This document shows, piece after piece, positions 18,408 to 27,558 of a stretch of 64,000 bases of DNA. Location: contig CATQHC010000002.1 in assembly GCA_958295775.1 (NCBI GenBank), forward strand, positions 62,001 through 126,000, written 5' to 3'. Below the pieces are notes generated by a model that saw only the letters and a program-made list of their open reading frames with translations, had not been told where the DNA came from and did not search any database. The DNA is from Chloroflexota bacterium. GTDB lineage: Bacteria; Chloroflexota; UBA11872; VXOZ01. Made by a program: the position numbers and the translations under genes. Each line of letters opens with the position of its first letter. The first letter of the stretch is position 1.

Positions 18408-18941
18408 ATGCCATTATTGCCATATAAAGGCATCATGCCGCGTGTGGGCAAGAATGTCTTTATCGCGGAAAACGCCTATGTGATAGGAGACGTAGAACTC
18501 GGCGACTATGCCAGCGTGTGGTATGGAGCAGTCTTGCGGGGTGACTTTGCGCCCATCATCATTGGACAGCATACGAGCATTCAAGAAAACTGCGTGGTGC
18601 ACACCGACCACGGCTGTCCGTCCAAGGTGGGCTCCCATGTAACAACCGGTCACACTGCCGTCATTCACGGCGCGACCGTGGGCGACCACTGCATCGTGGG
18701 CATGGGCGCGCTGCTCCTCAACGGCGCCACGGTGGGATCTGACAGTATCGTAGGTGCCGGCGCGGTGCTTGCGGAGGGCAAAGAGTTCGCCCCACGGTCA
18801 TTGATCCTCGGTGTTCCGGGAAAGGTGCTGCGGGAGGTGACCGGCCAAGAGATCGAGCGCATTTACAGCAATGCCGAGACGTATTTGGGGTACGCTCGCG
18901 AGTATTTGATTGCGCGGGGCGAGTATGAGGCAGAGGACTAG
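18408..18941 (+). CDS. Gamma-class carbonic anhydrase family protein
   Basis: This 177-residue protein has a left-handed beta-helix built of hexapeptide repeats, ending in a C-terminal helix. Zinc ligands are visible as histidines in CVVHTDHG and TTGHTAVIHG. This arrangement fits the gamma carbonic anhydrase / PaaY / CaiE family; length matches family members. Some are true carbonic anhydrases, others are thioesterases or acyl-carrier helpers, so the enzyme activity is an inference. The ATG is preceded by AAGAGGGGAGAAG. It stands alone. Confidence 0.9.
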   Translation: MPLLPYKGIMPRVGKNVFIAENAYVIGDVELGDYASVWYGAVLRGDFAPIIIGQHTSIQENCVVHTDHGCPSKVGSHVTTGHTAVIHGATVGDHCIVGMGALLLNGATVGSDSIVGAGAVLAEGKEFAPRSLILGVPGKVLREVTGQEIERIYSNAETYLGYAREYLIARGEYEAED

Positions 18942-19088
18942 CTGAGGGCACTTGCTACGGAAGCGGCTGCCGACTCTTTGCGGCGCATGAGGCTGACTGA
19001 TGACGGAAGGTGCGCAAGATTCTTCGACTTCGACCTCGTGCGCCACAGTCGCTGCCGCTGACGGCGCCTTGAGAACCGCACCACTTGT

Positions 19089-19901
19089 CTAGTCTGCCTC
19101 AGCACTCTCCAGGGGCTTGCCGCAGTGGGGGCAAGCTTCGGGCTCTTCCCGGCGTTTATCCATCTCCCGGGCAAAGCCGGAGGCCAGAATACCGGCAGGC
19201 AACGCAAACATGCCGACCCCCATGATGGCGACGATCGCGCCCAGGAATCGACCCAGCGGCGTGATCGGATAGGCGTCGCCGTATCCAACGGTTGTCAAGG
19301 TGGCCACGCCCCACCACATGGCTGATGGGATGCTTGAGAAGACCTCAGGCTGCGCGTCGTGTTCGACAATGTAGAGAAAGCTGGAGCCGATAATGAGCAA
19401 CACGCCGGCGACGAAGAGCGCCACCAGCAACTCGGCGCGTTCGCTGCGCAGCACTTTCCCAAAGATTCGCATCGATTCGGAATAGCGGCTCAGTTTCAAG
19501 AAACGCAGGAGACGGAAGAAGCGCAAGGCCCGGATCATGCGCAGGTCTATTGCCAAGAACATGGGGAGATAGAACGGCAAGATGGCCAGCAAGTCTACGA
19601 TAGCAGGCCATGAACCGGCAAACTTCAGCCGGCCTAATATTGGATGCGCGTAACGCTCATCCTGGGTGCACGTCCAGAGACGCAATACGTACTCGACTGA
19701 AAACACCGCAACCGAGAACACCTCGAAAAAGAGAAAGATGGGCGCGCATTGCGTCGACAGGTCCTCCACAGTCTCCAGAATTACGGCGAGCACGTTTAGG
19801 GCAATCAAGACGAAGAGAAAGAGGTCGGTTACCCGGCTGGACGTGTCGTCCGGGTGGGCAACCTCCAGTAATTCAAAGATTCTCTGCTGGATGCGTTTCA
19901 T
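19089..19901 (-). CDS. Voltage-gated-type potassium channel
   Basis: This 270-residue membrane protein has a six-segment voltage-gated channel layout. An S4-like helix with regularly spaced arginines lies at about 120-139 (RMIRALRFFRLLRFLKLSR). The selectivity filter TTVGYGD is at 203-209, which marks a K+ channel, followed by S6. The short C-tail contains CPHCGKPL, a Cys-x-x-Cys pair that could bind a metal, an unusual end for the family. The ATG at 19901 is used. The 220 bases upstream to the DUF2203 gene show no gene. Confidence 0.9.
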   Translation of the reverse strand: MKRIQQRIFELLEVAHPDDTSSRVTDLFLFVLIALNVLAVILETVEDLSTQCAPIFLFFEVFSVAVFSVEYVLRLWTCTQDERYAHPILGRLKFAGSWPAIVDLLAILPFYLPMFLAIDLRMIRALRFFRLLRFLKLSRYSESMRIFGKVLRSERAELLVALFVAGVLLIIGSSFLYIVEHDAQPEVFSSIPSAMWWGVATLTTVGYGDAYPITPLGRFLGAIVAIMGVGMFALPAGILASGFAREMDKRREEPEACPHCGKPLESAEAD

Positions 19902-20121
19902 TGCGGCTGTATCTCCTTGGCAGTCTTCCTAATCGCGCCGTCTCACCAATAGACAAGAGAAACGCGTCATCGCTTAGTCGCTCAGGTTCGCGAGCTTCTC
20001 TCCCCTGCCTATTCTACCTTTCCACAATGTTCGGTTGAATGGCAGCCGCCTTGACGCGCACAGGTCGCTGTGCAAACATAGTAGGCGTTCCCCTGCCGTA
20101 AGTGAAGCACCCCCTGTTTTC

Positions 20122-20550
20122 ATGTCTTCTCAAGAGCCGCCGCCCGAGCCGCCGCTAAAGCTCTTCTCATTGCGAGAAGCGAATGCCCTCTTGCCGCGCA
20201 TTGCGGCAACTGTCACCCGACTCCAGGAAATCTTTGTCCAATTCAAGGAGTACGCAGAGGGGCAGTCGTACCCAACCTCACTGCTGCGCAGCAACGGCTA
20301 CCCCCCACCCGCGTCTGGATCATCCTTGCCCTCGCTGCGCAAAGTCCAAGCCCTGCGCGCCGAGGCCGAGTCGCTGATAGAGGAAATCGTTGCGCAGGGC
20401 GTTACCCTCAAGGACATCGAGCAAGGGCTGATCGATTTCCCTGCGGAACGCGATGGACGTGTCGTCTATCTGTGCTGGAAGCAAGGTGAGGACGAAATCC
20501 GCTTCTGGCATGAATTAGACACCGGTTTTGCGGGCAGGCAACCCCTCTAG
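20122..20550 (+). CDS. DUF2203 family protein
   Basis: This 142-residue cytoplasmic protein has the DUF2203 pattern. It opens with FSLREANALLPRIAATVTRL, continues through a long helix and has KVQALRAEAESLIEEIVAQG, then VTLKDIEQGLIDFPAERDGR and the conserved end VYLCWKQGEDEIRFWHEL. The function of the family is not known. The ATG at 20122 fits the homology; an upstream in-frame extension to 20035 has no family match. The 167 bases after it hold a copy of the dispersed palindrome and a CCCCTAGAGGGG repeat. Confidence 0.85.
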   Translation: MSSQEPPPEPPLKLFSLREANALLPRIAATVTRLQEIFVQFKEYAEGQSYPTSLLRSNGYPPPASGSSLPSLRKVQALRAEAESLIEEIVAQGVTLKDIEQGLIDFPAERDGRVVYLCWKQGEDEIRFWHELDTGFAGRQPL

Positions 20551-20645
20551 GAGACCTTTGCGATACCTCTTTCCCCTAGAGGGGAAGGTGAGATGGAGGT
20601 GAAATGGATTGACATGATGCTAGTTATAGATGTACAAGCGCTTCT

Positions 20646-20670
20646 GGATTCCGGCTTTCGCCGGAATGAC
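20646..20670. repeat. Dispersed palindromic repeat copy
   Basis: This 25-base palindrome is identical to the one at 15391-15415 inside moeA. Arms ATTCCGGC and GCCGGAAT surround TTTC, followed by GAC. A related repeat (CCCCTAGAGGGG) lies just before it, at about 20573-20584. The unit looks like a REP-type interspersed repeat of this genome. Confidence 0.8.
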
Positions 20671-20717
20671 GGAGTTATGCAAGGGTCTCTCTAGGGAAAG
20701 ATGGCGCCAACCGCCCT

Positions 20718-22508
20718 ATGAAGATTCTCCGTCGACTTCTTGCAGCGTCGTTTAAGCACCGTCGCGTAGCGCTGCTTGCCTATGGGGCGTGGCTCATAAG
20801 TACTCTCTTAAGTCTTGTCGCACCCACACTCTTTAAGGAAGTCATCGACAACGGACTGGTGAAGGGCGACCTGCGCTTCATCGCCGCGATGAGTGGCGCG
20901 ATTGTTGCGGTTGCCGTTCTCGCGGCGCTTTTCCTCTTCGGGAAAGCCTTTTTCACTGCCGTTACCTCCCAGAAGACCGGTTACGATCTGCGCCGGCAGC
21001 TTTACGACCACTTGCAGCACCTTTCCTTTGGATTCCACGACAAGATTCAGGCCGGGCAGATGATTTCGGTCGCATTGAGCGATATCGAATTGGTCCAAGG
21101 CTTTGGCACCCAGGCCATCATCAATATCCTCGACACCTTTCTCCGCTATCTCATGGTGTTGGCCATCATGTTCTTGCTCAGCGGGGAGCTCGCCCTCTGG
21201 TCGCTGCCACTGCTTCCCATCCTGGGTGTCATTGCCTGGTTTTACCACAAAAAGGTGCGCCCGGAATACTCCTGGATCCGGCAGCAGCGCGAGCAGGTGG
21301 TCATAGCGTTGGAAGAGGCAATCAACGGCGCCCGCGTCGTGAAGGCTTTTGCGCGCGAGCCGCACGAGAGACAGAAGTTCGAACGTGAGGGGCGCGAGCT
21401 CGTGCGCCTCATGATGCGCGCGGTCAGCCTCAATGCGACGTTTGGTCCCTTGATGAACATGGTAGCCGTCTCCGGCGTTGTCATCGTGCTATGGCTGGGA
21501 GGGCGCCTCGTGATAACCGGCGAGTTGTCAATCGGCGCGCTCGTCGCCTTCGTGAGTTACTATCAAATGCTCGTGCAGCCGACCCAGCAACTCCCGAGCA
21601 TCATGGACAGTATCGCGACCAGCATTACGAGCGGCGAGCGCCTCTTCGGCGTGGTGGACACGCGTTCGCCGGTGCGCGATCGGACCGGCGCCCATGACCT
21701 GCCGCCAGTTGAGGGAAGTGTGGCGCTGGAAAACGTCACATTTGAGTATGAGCGCGGCCAACCCGTCCTGCACGAAGTCGAAATGGAAGCTGCGCCGGGC
21801 AAGATGGTTGCGATAGTGGGGCCGACTGGCAGCGGCAAGAGCACGTTGTTGTATCTCATTGCGCGGTTCTATGACGTGCAGCAGGGCGCAGTGAGGATAG
21901 ACGGTCACGATGTGCGCGACGTGACTCTCAAGTCGCTGAGAGAGCAGATTGGCGTCGCATTGCAAGAGCCGCTGCTCTTCTCCGAAACCATGGCGAATAA
22001 CATAGCGTATGGCCGCCCCGACGCCACTATGGATGAGATAATTGCCGCTGCCAAAGCGGCCCAAGCCCACGACTTTATCATGGAGTTTCCCGAGGGCTAT
22101 CAGCACCGCATCGGAGAGCGGGGCGCGGGCCTTTCGGGAGGCCAACGCCAGCGCACGGCGTTGGCGCGCACCTTGCTCCTGCGCCGCCCCATTCTCATGC
22201 TGGATGACGCTACTGCCAGCGTCGATACGGAGACGGAATACAGGATTTATCAGACTCTGAAAACGTATATGCAGGACTGTACGACGTTGGTGGTAGCGCA
22301 GCGGGTATCGACCATCAAAGACGCAGACCAAATCCTTGTTATGGAGGAAGGCCGCATCGTGGACCGGGGCACGCATGCGGAGTTGCTCACACGGGAAGGG
22401 TTCTACTCGCGCATCTACGATATCCAGCTTAAGGACCAGGAACGAACGGCGGCGTTGGCGCGAGAGGCCGGGCTAGGCGGGAGAGACATTGGAGCCGCCG
22501 ATGTCTGA
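20718..22508 (+). CDS. Heterodimeric ABC exporter, degenerate-site subunit
   Basis: This 596-residue half-transporter has an N-terminal six-helix type-1 exporter domain and a C-terminal nucleotide-binding domain. It keeps Walker A GPTGSGKST and the signature LSGGQ (from 472), but Asp497 (LMLDDATAS) replaces the catalytic glutamate of Walker B and Gln528 (VAQRVS) replaces the H-loop histidine. So its own ATP site is expected to be poorly active, as in TM287 of the heterodimer TM287/288. The ATG is at 20718. The partner gene overlaps its end by eight bases. The cargo may be drugs, lipids or peptides. Confidence 0.92.
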   Translation: MKILRRLLAASFKHRRVALLAYGAWLISTLLSLVAPTLFKEVIDNGLVKGDLRFIAAMSGAIVAVAVLAALFLFGKAFFTAVTSQKTGYDLRRQLYDHLQHLSFGFHDKIQAGQMISVALSDIELVQGFGTQAIINILDTFLRYLMVLAIMFLLSGELALWSLPLLPILGVIAWFYHKKVRPEYSWIRQQREQVVIALEEAINGARVVKAFAREPHERQKFEREGRELVRLMMRAVSLNATFGPLMNMVAVSGVVIVLWLGGRLVITGELSIGALVAFVSYYQMLVQPTQQLPSIMDSIATSITSGERLFGVVDTRSPVRDRTGAHDLPPVEGSVALENVTFEYERGQPVLHEVEMEAAPGKMVAIVGPTGSGKSTLLYLIARFYDVQQGAVRIDGHDVRDVTLKSLREQIGVALQEPLLFSETMANNIAYGRPDATMDEIIAAAKAAQAHDFIMEFPEGYQHRIGERGAGLSGGQRQRTALARTLLLRRPILMLDDATASVDTETEYRIYQTLKTYMQDCTTLVVAQRVSTIKDADQILVMEEGRIVDRGTHAELLTREGFYSRIYDIQLKDQERTAALAREAGLGGRDIGAADV

Positions 22509-24342
22509 ACGGGAGCGCCAAACATCCCGCAGTCCTACTGACGGCTCCAGCCCCTCGCCTCAGCCTTCTCAGAAATCGCTTGACGGACAGGCGGAAGTCT
22601 CCGGTGAATTCGACTTCAAGATTATTGCCCGTTTGCTTGGTTACACAACGGGATTCCGCCTGCAAATTGCGGGCGCAGTTGGTGTTACGCTCGTCAATAC
22701 CGTGGCGAGCGTCCTCCGACCGTACCTGCTCAAGCTCGCTATCGATGGGCCGCTTGCCAACGGCGACCTGCGTAGCTTGGACATTCTTGTCGTTCTGTAC
22801 CTCGCGGCCGGCATTATTCTGTTCGGCGCTTCAGGGGCGCGGCAATGGATCATAAGCTGGCTCGGCCAACAGTTGCTCTTCACACTGCGCCAAGACCTCT
22901 TCAGACACCTGCAGCGACTTTCCCTACGCTTCTATGACCAGAACCGCGCCGGCAGCGTCATTACGCGCGTAACCAGCGACGTGCGGGATATCAGTAGGCT
23001 CGTGACGAATGGCATCGTGAGCACCTCAAGCGATCTCTTCGTGTTGATTGGCATACTCTTTGTAATGCTGTACATGCATTGGCAACTCGCGCTGCTCACG
23101 TTCATCATCGTCCCCGGATTGGCCGCAGTGGCCTTCTTCTTCAAGGGCAAGTCGCGCAAGGCGTGGCGTGTAGCCCGGGAAGACCGCAGCGTGATGAATG
23201 GTAACTTTGCCGAGAGTATCCTGGGTGTGCGCGTAACTCAGGCGTATTCCCGGCAAGCGGAGAATCTACAGCGGTTCATGGACCTGAGCGACCGCTATGT
23301 TCACTCGACAGTGAAGGCGCAAGGGCTTACGGCGGCATTTTCGCCAACAGTGAGCATCATAAACGCCATCGCTATCGTGATAATTATCTGGTTCGGCGGC
23401 GTGGCTGTCGTCCAGGGGAGCATTACGCTCGGTATTGTGGTCGCGTTCCTCACGTATGTGCAACGGTTCTTCCAGCCGCTACAGAGCATTTCGTCTCGCT
23501 TTAACCAGATGCAGTCCGCCATGGCGGCCAGTGAACGCGTCTTTGCGTTGTTGGACCAGAAACCCGACATTCTGAATGCGCCTGATGCGAGACCGCTGCC
23601 TGCGGTTCGGGGTCAGGTGACGTTTGATAACGTCGTCTTTGGCTACGATCCGGATACGCCTGTCTTGCACGGCATCAGCATGAATGTAAAACCGGGAGAA
23701 TTGATCGCGATTGTCGGCCATACCGGCGCGGGCAAGACCTCAATTATCAACGTACTCTGCCGCTTCTATGACATTCGCTCTGGCGACGTGACTATTGACG
23801 GGCACAGCATCGGCCAAGTAACGATTGAGAGCCTGCGCGACCAGATTGGCCTCGTGCTGCAGGAACCATTCCTATTCTCCGGCACGGTCAAGGAAAACAT
23901 CCGGTACGGAAAGCTCGACGCATCGGATGAGGAAGTCATGAAAGCGGCCAAAGCGGTAAGTCTCCATGACTTTGTAGAGGCGCAACCATTTCGCTACGAG
24001 ACCCTTGTGGGCGAGCGCGGAACGCAGCTTTCCATTGGCCAGAGGCAATTGCTCTCGTTTGCGCGGGCGCTCATTGCGGACCCCCGCATACTCGTCCTGG
24101 ATGAGGCCACGTCCAGTGTGGACACCGAGACGGAGCAGCAGATTCAGGAAGCGCTGAAGGTGCTCATGCAAGGCCGCACGAGTTTCGTGATCGCGCACCG
24201 CTTGTCCACTATCCAAAACGCCCATCAAGTGATAGTGATGGACAGGGGAGAGATAGTCGAGCAAGGCACCCACGAGGAGTTACTGCGGCAGCGAGGCGAC
24301 TACTTCCAGCTCTATACGATGCAGTTTGCCGACCAGGAATAG
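22501..24342 (+). CDS. Heterodimeric ABC exporter, catalytic-site subunit
   Basis: This 613-residue half-transporter has about 35 polar residues before the type-1 exporter helices, then a nucleotide-binding domain. Walker B keeps the catalytic Glu535 (LVLDEATSS) and the H-loop His566 (IAHRLS), but the signature is LSIGQ (from 510), not LSGGQ. This is the mirror image of the upstream subunit: together they form one canonical site and one degenerate site. The ATG at 22501 overlaps the upstream stop by eight bases; an in-frame TTG at 22489 is less likely. Confidence 0.92.
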   Translation: MSERERQTSRSPTDGSSPSPQPSQKSLDGQAEVSGEFDFKIIARLLGYTTGFRLQIAGAVGVTLVNTVASVLRPYLLKLAIDGPLANGDLRSLDILVVLYLAAGIILFGASGARQWIISWLGQQLLFTLRQDLFRHLQRLSLRFYDQNRAGSVITRVTSDVRDISRLVTNGIVSTSSDLFVLIGILFVMLYMHWQLALLTFIIVPGLAAVAFFFKGKSRKAWRVAREDRSVMNGNFAESILGVRVTQAYSRQAENLQRFMDLSDRYVHSTVKAQGLTAAFSPTVSIINAIAIVIIIWFGGVAVVQGSITLGIVVAFLTYVQRFFQPLQSISSRFNQMQSAMAASERVFALLDQKPDILNAPDARPLPAVRGQVTFDNVVFGYDPDTPVLHGISMNVKPGELIAIVGHTGAGKTSIINVLCRFYDIRSGDVTIDGHSIGQVTIESLRDQIGLVLQEPFLFSGTVKENIRYGKLDASDEEVMKAAKAVSLHDFVEAQPFRYETLVGERGTQLSIGQRQLLSFARALIADPRILVLDEATSSVDTETEQQIQEALKVLMQGRTSFVIAHRLSTIQNAHQVIVMDRGEIVEQGTHEELLRQRGDYFQLYTMQFADQE

Positions 24343-24460
24343 GGCGTCCGGAGCGCGCCGGCTGCGAGAAGCCTTCAGCTCAGGCCTCGCGGGCGCAACG
24401 AAATGCTAGTGCGGCCAGGCGCCTTTCAATTCCAAGCTCTCGTGTCCGGCCCTGGGCAAC

Positions 24461-25378
24461 TCAGGTTGGGCTATCCTCGCCATCTTTCTGGCGCTTCTGC
24501 AGCAGCCCAAGAGCAAGCAGAGCGAGCAAGGTGAGCGGCACGAGTCCAGTGATACCGAGCGGGGCGCGAATGAGCGAGTTTGTGTCCTGCAAGAGGAGCA
24601 GCGGTAAGCCGGCGACGGCGTTGAGTAGTCCGTGGCCGAACGCGGCAGCCAGTACGCTGCCTGCTACCTGACGCAGCCACGTAAAGATTACACTCCACCC
24701 AACGGTGAACCAGACCATGAGTAGCGCGCCTGCAAGCGGGTATCCGGGATAGTTGTACCCCATGAAGATGGCTGGGGCGTGCCACACACCCCAGATTAGG
24801 CCGATGAGGATGCTCGCGCGCGCCATGCCAAGCGGCGCCATCTTCGCCAAGAGGAAGCCGCGCCACCCAAGTTCCTCACCAAGCGTAAAGAGGCTGTTGA
24901 GGACCGCCGCTAAGGTAAATGCAACGACGATATTGATGAACGTCACTAAGATCGGATCGTCGAAGGGATAGGGTTGGTCGACAAGCTCGCTCCGCAACGG
25001 CTCCAGAGTTGCATTGACTTCCTGGAAACCGAGACCAACACTCAGACCCATCGCCGCGATGAGAAAGAGTAGAACAAAAAAGTAAATGCTTGCGTAACGT
25101 TCGAGAATGCCGCGGCGCAGGCCGAGTTCGCGCCGGGACATAGGCGTTACATACCTGCTGCAAATGATCGCGGCGATGCCCGGGCACCACATCGCTAGCA
25201 GCGAGCCGGCGGTGAACGCTAGCAAATTCTCCATGCCGCCCAGCAGATAGACTAGCGCCCACACTCCCCACGAGAGACCGAACGCAACGGCGATGAAGAT
25301 CCCAATGCTGCGCCACTCCAAGGCCGAAATGGCGAGGGCCTGTGCCGGTTGCGGCGCGGAAGGCGCGCTTGGACGCAT
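24461..25378 (-). CDS. CPBP family intramembrane metalloprotease
   Basis: This 305-residue membrane protein has about eight hydrophobic segments and the CPBP/Rce1-type glutamic protease motifs. EE and R occur in GEELGWRGFL (Glu168, Glu169, Arg173), and the histidine of the second motif is His200 in IWGVWHAP, with HGLLNA later. Substrate and role are unknown; family members process prenylated or bacteriocin-related peptides, or act as immunity proteins. The start at 25378 is 11 bases after the M24-type gene stop on the same strand, so the two are probably co-transcribed. An in-frame extension upstream would run into that gene. Confidence 0.88.
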   Translation of the reverse strand: MRPSAPSAPQPAQALAISALEWRSIGIFIAVAFGLSWGVWALVYLLGGMENLLAFTAGSLLAMWCPGIAAIICSRYVTPMSRRELGLRRGILERYASIYFFVLLFLIAAMGLSVGLGFQEVNATLEPLRSELVDQPYPFDDPILVTFINIVVAFTLAAVLNSLFTLGEELGWRGFLLAKMAPLGMARASILIGLIWGVWHAPAIFMGYNYPGYPLAGALLMVWFTVGWSVIFTWLRQVAGSVLAAAFGHGLLNAVAGLPLLLLQDTNSLIRAPLGITGLVPLTLLALLALGLLQKRQKDGEDSPT

Positions 25379-25389
25379 GGTGTGGCTCC

Positions 25390-26493
25390 TTAGCGCTGCA
25401 GGATGGCAGCCCGCTCGATGGACTTGCCCTGCCACTCCACGGATATCATCGGCCATTCAGCAGAGGCAGCAGAGAGCACTTCAATGCCTTCCGCGGTAAC
25501 GAGAGTCGTATCCTCGCTCTTTACGCCCGCAATGCTCGGATTCCATGCGAAGGCTTGGTTTAGTTGCACGACTTCGGTGCTCACCGGGGACGCTTTGTAG
25601 TCGCGCGACTCGTAGCCGCAGGCGCCGCCCTGGTGGTGGAACCGCCACTCGTCCGCGTACCCGGCCTTTGCATACTCGTTAGCGGCATCGGCAAAGATGT
25701 CGCTGGCAGGCCGGTCCGGTTCCGAGCCGAGGATGAACGCCGCATCTACTTGGGCGCAGGCAGCCGACTTTTCCTGGATTTCGGCAGGTATTGCACCAAA
25801 GTGCACAAAGCGCGTGACGGAGCAAATCAAGCCGTGCTGCCTGGCGCACAACACGAGCATGGCGTATTTGTCCAGTGTTTTGGCCGTTGGAATCGGATGC
25901 CGGTACTTGAAGATGCGTTCGTCAGTCGCCACGAGTGTGAGAGCCGCTTGCAGGCCCCGGGCGATGGCTTTACCGGCTATTGTCCCAGCAATTGCATGCT
26001 CCGTCATGCCGGGCGCGATCGCGCGCGCGGCCTCCTCGAGAACTTGGGCGGCGGCCTGCCCCAAAGCGCGGTAGCGTACGATTTCTTCAGGTAGAAGCTG
26101 GTAGCGCAGGCGCGCAATGTCACCGATGAGTTTCTGGGCGCCGGGGAAATCGCAGTCACTGCCGGTGCGCTTGCCTTGGGCAACGGTATTCCAGTTGATT
26201 ACTTGCGGCCGGTCAATGTGCCAATGCGGCACTATGGGAGTCCATTCCGGCGGAACAAGACCCTCCTCGTCCTGAAAGCGGGGCATCTCTATCCGGTCCG
26301 CAACCAGTGCCTTCTCGTCAGGCGTGTAGATGAGGTGTGCGGCCGCATGCTCGCCAGCAATCATGATAAAGCCGTCACGCCCGCCGGTGGCCCAGGCGAA
26401 GTTTGCCAAGCGCCCGATCACCAATGCATCGAGATTCCGGTCGTCAAGGAATTGCGCGATGCGGTCGTGTTTGGCTTCGAGTTCCCCAGTCAT
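25390..26493 (-). CDS. M24 peptidase-fold protein lacking both metal-binding aspartates
   Basis: This 367-residue protein has the creatinase N-terminal domain and the pita-bread fold of the aminopeptidase P/creatinase family. In the usual M24 motif two aspartates bind metal (D-x-G-x(n)-D-x-T-R). Here the aligned stretch is MLVLCARQHGLICSVTR, with Val and Ser in those places. The glutamate near the end (KSEDTTLV) is kept. The enzyme is unlikely to be a two-metal peptidase. Creatinase itself works without metals, so a metal-free hydrolase is possible; an inactive homologue is the other option. The ATG at 26493 is preceded by AGAGAGGAAAT. It is followed by the CPBP protease gene. Confidence 0.8.
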   Translation of the reverse strand: MTGELEAKHDRIAQFLDDRNLDALVIGRLANFAWATGGRDGFIMIAGEHAAAHLIYTPDEKALVADRIEMPRFQDEEGLVPPEWTPIVPHWHIDRPQVINWNTVAQGKRTGSDCDFPGAQKLIGDIARLRYQLLPEEIVRYRALGQAAAQVLEEAARAIAPGMTEHAIAGTIAGKAIARGLQAALTLVATDERIFKYRHPIPTAKTLDKYAMLVLCARQHGLICSVTRFVHFGAIPAEIQEKSAACAQVDAAFILGSEPDRPASDIFADAANEYAKAGYADEWRFHHQGGACGYESRDYKASPVSTEVVQLNQAFAWNPSIAGVKSEDTTLVTAEGIEVLSAASAEWPMISVEWQGKSIERAAILQR

Positions 26494-26593
26494 GTGGATT
26501 TCCTCTCTCTGAAGTATGTCCAGTTGTTTGGGAAGCACTTGTTTGGCTGCTTCCGGTCGGCCTTTGGGATACGGAGAAGGGCGGCCAAGCCTC

Positions 26594-27202
26594 TCACACG
26601 TATTGTCGTATGAACGCACGCGCTTTCTCAAGGGCGCGGGCGCGGTGGCTGATGCGATTCTTTTCGTCAGATGAGAGTTCCGCCATGGTCAGTCTGTGTG
26701 CAGAAAGGAAGAATAGCGGATCATAGCCGAACCCACCGTCGCCCCGTGGCACTTCCGCAATGAAGCCTTCGCACACGCCACCCGCTTTGAAGAGAATCTC
26801 ATTGCCCTTTGCCAGCGCCAGTTCACACCGAAAGCGCGCCTGGCGCTGCGGCCAGGGGACGCCCCTTAGTTCGTGAAGCAGCTTTGCGTTGTTTGCCTGC
26901 GCATCGCCTTGGGGGCCGCTGAAGCGTTTTGATAGCACTCCTGGCTTGCCGCCGAGGGCGTCGACTTCCAGTCCGGAATCTTCACCGAGCACCAGATGGG
27001 ACGTCTGCACCGCAACAAACAAGGCCTTGTGTACAGCATTTTTATGAAATGTTGCATATGGCTCATCAGGAGGCAGCCTCAGGCCGAGAGCCGCAGCAGT
27101 TGCAAGTTCCACATCAACATTCTGCAAGAGCTCTCGGAGTTCTACCACCTTGCCGGGGTTGCCGGTCGCTAGGACGAGGCATGGTGTCTCGCGGCGTGTC
27201 AA
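26594..27202 (-). CDS. rdgB: Non-canonical purine NTP pyrophosphatase (RdgB/HAM1)
   Basis: This 202-residue house-cleaning enzyme hydrolyses dITP and dXTP to monophosphates, preventing their incorporation into DNA. The conserved elements are LATGNPGKVVEL at the N-terminus, GEDSGLEVDALGG in the middle, and GGFGYDPLFF and SHRARAL near the end. The start is a TTG at 27202 with AAAGGAG seven bases upstream; there is no in-frame ATG in this region. Its 3' end lies 100 bases from the M24 gene. Confidence 0.94.
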   Translation of the reverse strand: MTRRETPCLVLATGNPGKVVELRELLQNVDVELATAAALGLRLPPDEPYATFHKNAVHKALFVAVQTSHLVLGEDSGLEVDALGGKPGVLSKRFSGPQGDAQANNAKLLHELRGVPWPQRQARFRCELALAKGNEILFKAGGVCEGFIAEVPRGDGGFGYDPLFFLSAHRLTMAELSSDEKNRISHRARALEKARAFIRQYV

Positions 27203-27513
27203 CGGGCGCTCCTTTGCGGCGTCACAAGCCCCGCCTTTTCAGATTGCACAGTTGGCTTGGATGTATCAATGGAGAGTTGCTCGTCCAATGGGCGGAGAAA
27301 GTGTGCGTTGCAGCCTTCAAACTGTAGTGCTTGCACAAGCTCCGTGCACGTCGCCTTGGACTGGCTGGAGCGCACGCGGCAAGCGACGCAGCGAGTGGGG
27401 ACGGTACTGCTGGACGGCAAGCGGTCGAAAGAGATGGGTGCTCGCGCCGATGGGAGGATGGGGCCAAAAGAACCTTTGCAGCAGCGGAGTCTAAATGCTC
27501 CCGTTGGCTTCAA
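27199..27513 (-). CDS. Uncertain 104-residue frame upstream of rdgB
   Basis: This open frame fills most of the 356 bases between dnaA and rdgB. Its stop codon overlaps the TTG start of rdgB (TTGA), as for coupled genes. The middle reads like a plausible protein (ELVQALQFEGCNAHFLRPLD). I do not recognise a family, and the N-terminal part looks like non-coding translation. No ribosome site is evident. The alternative is that the region is untranslated. Confidence 0.22.
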   Translation of the reverse strand: MKPTGAFRLRCCKGSFGPILPSARAPISFDRLPSSSTVPTRCVACRVRSSQSKATCTELVQALQFEGCNAHFLRPLDEQLSIDTSKPTVQSEKAGLVTPQRSAR

Positions 27514-27558
27514 ATCTCGTGCCCGGCCTGGAAAAACCCTTTTTCGCCTCGCGCCGGT

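Noticed and set aside
21528-22376. 282-residue minus-strand frame over the ABC exporter gene
   Set aside because: It is antisense to the nucleotide-binding domain with full Walker motifs.
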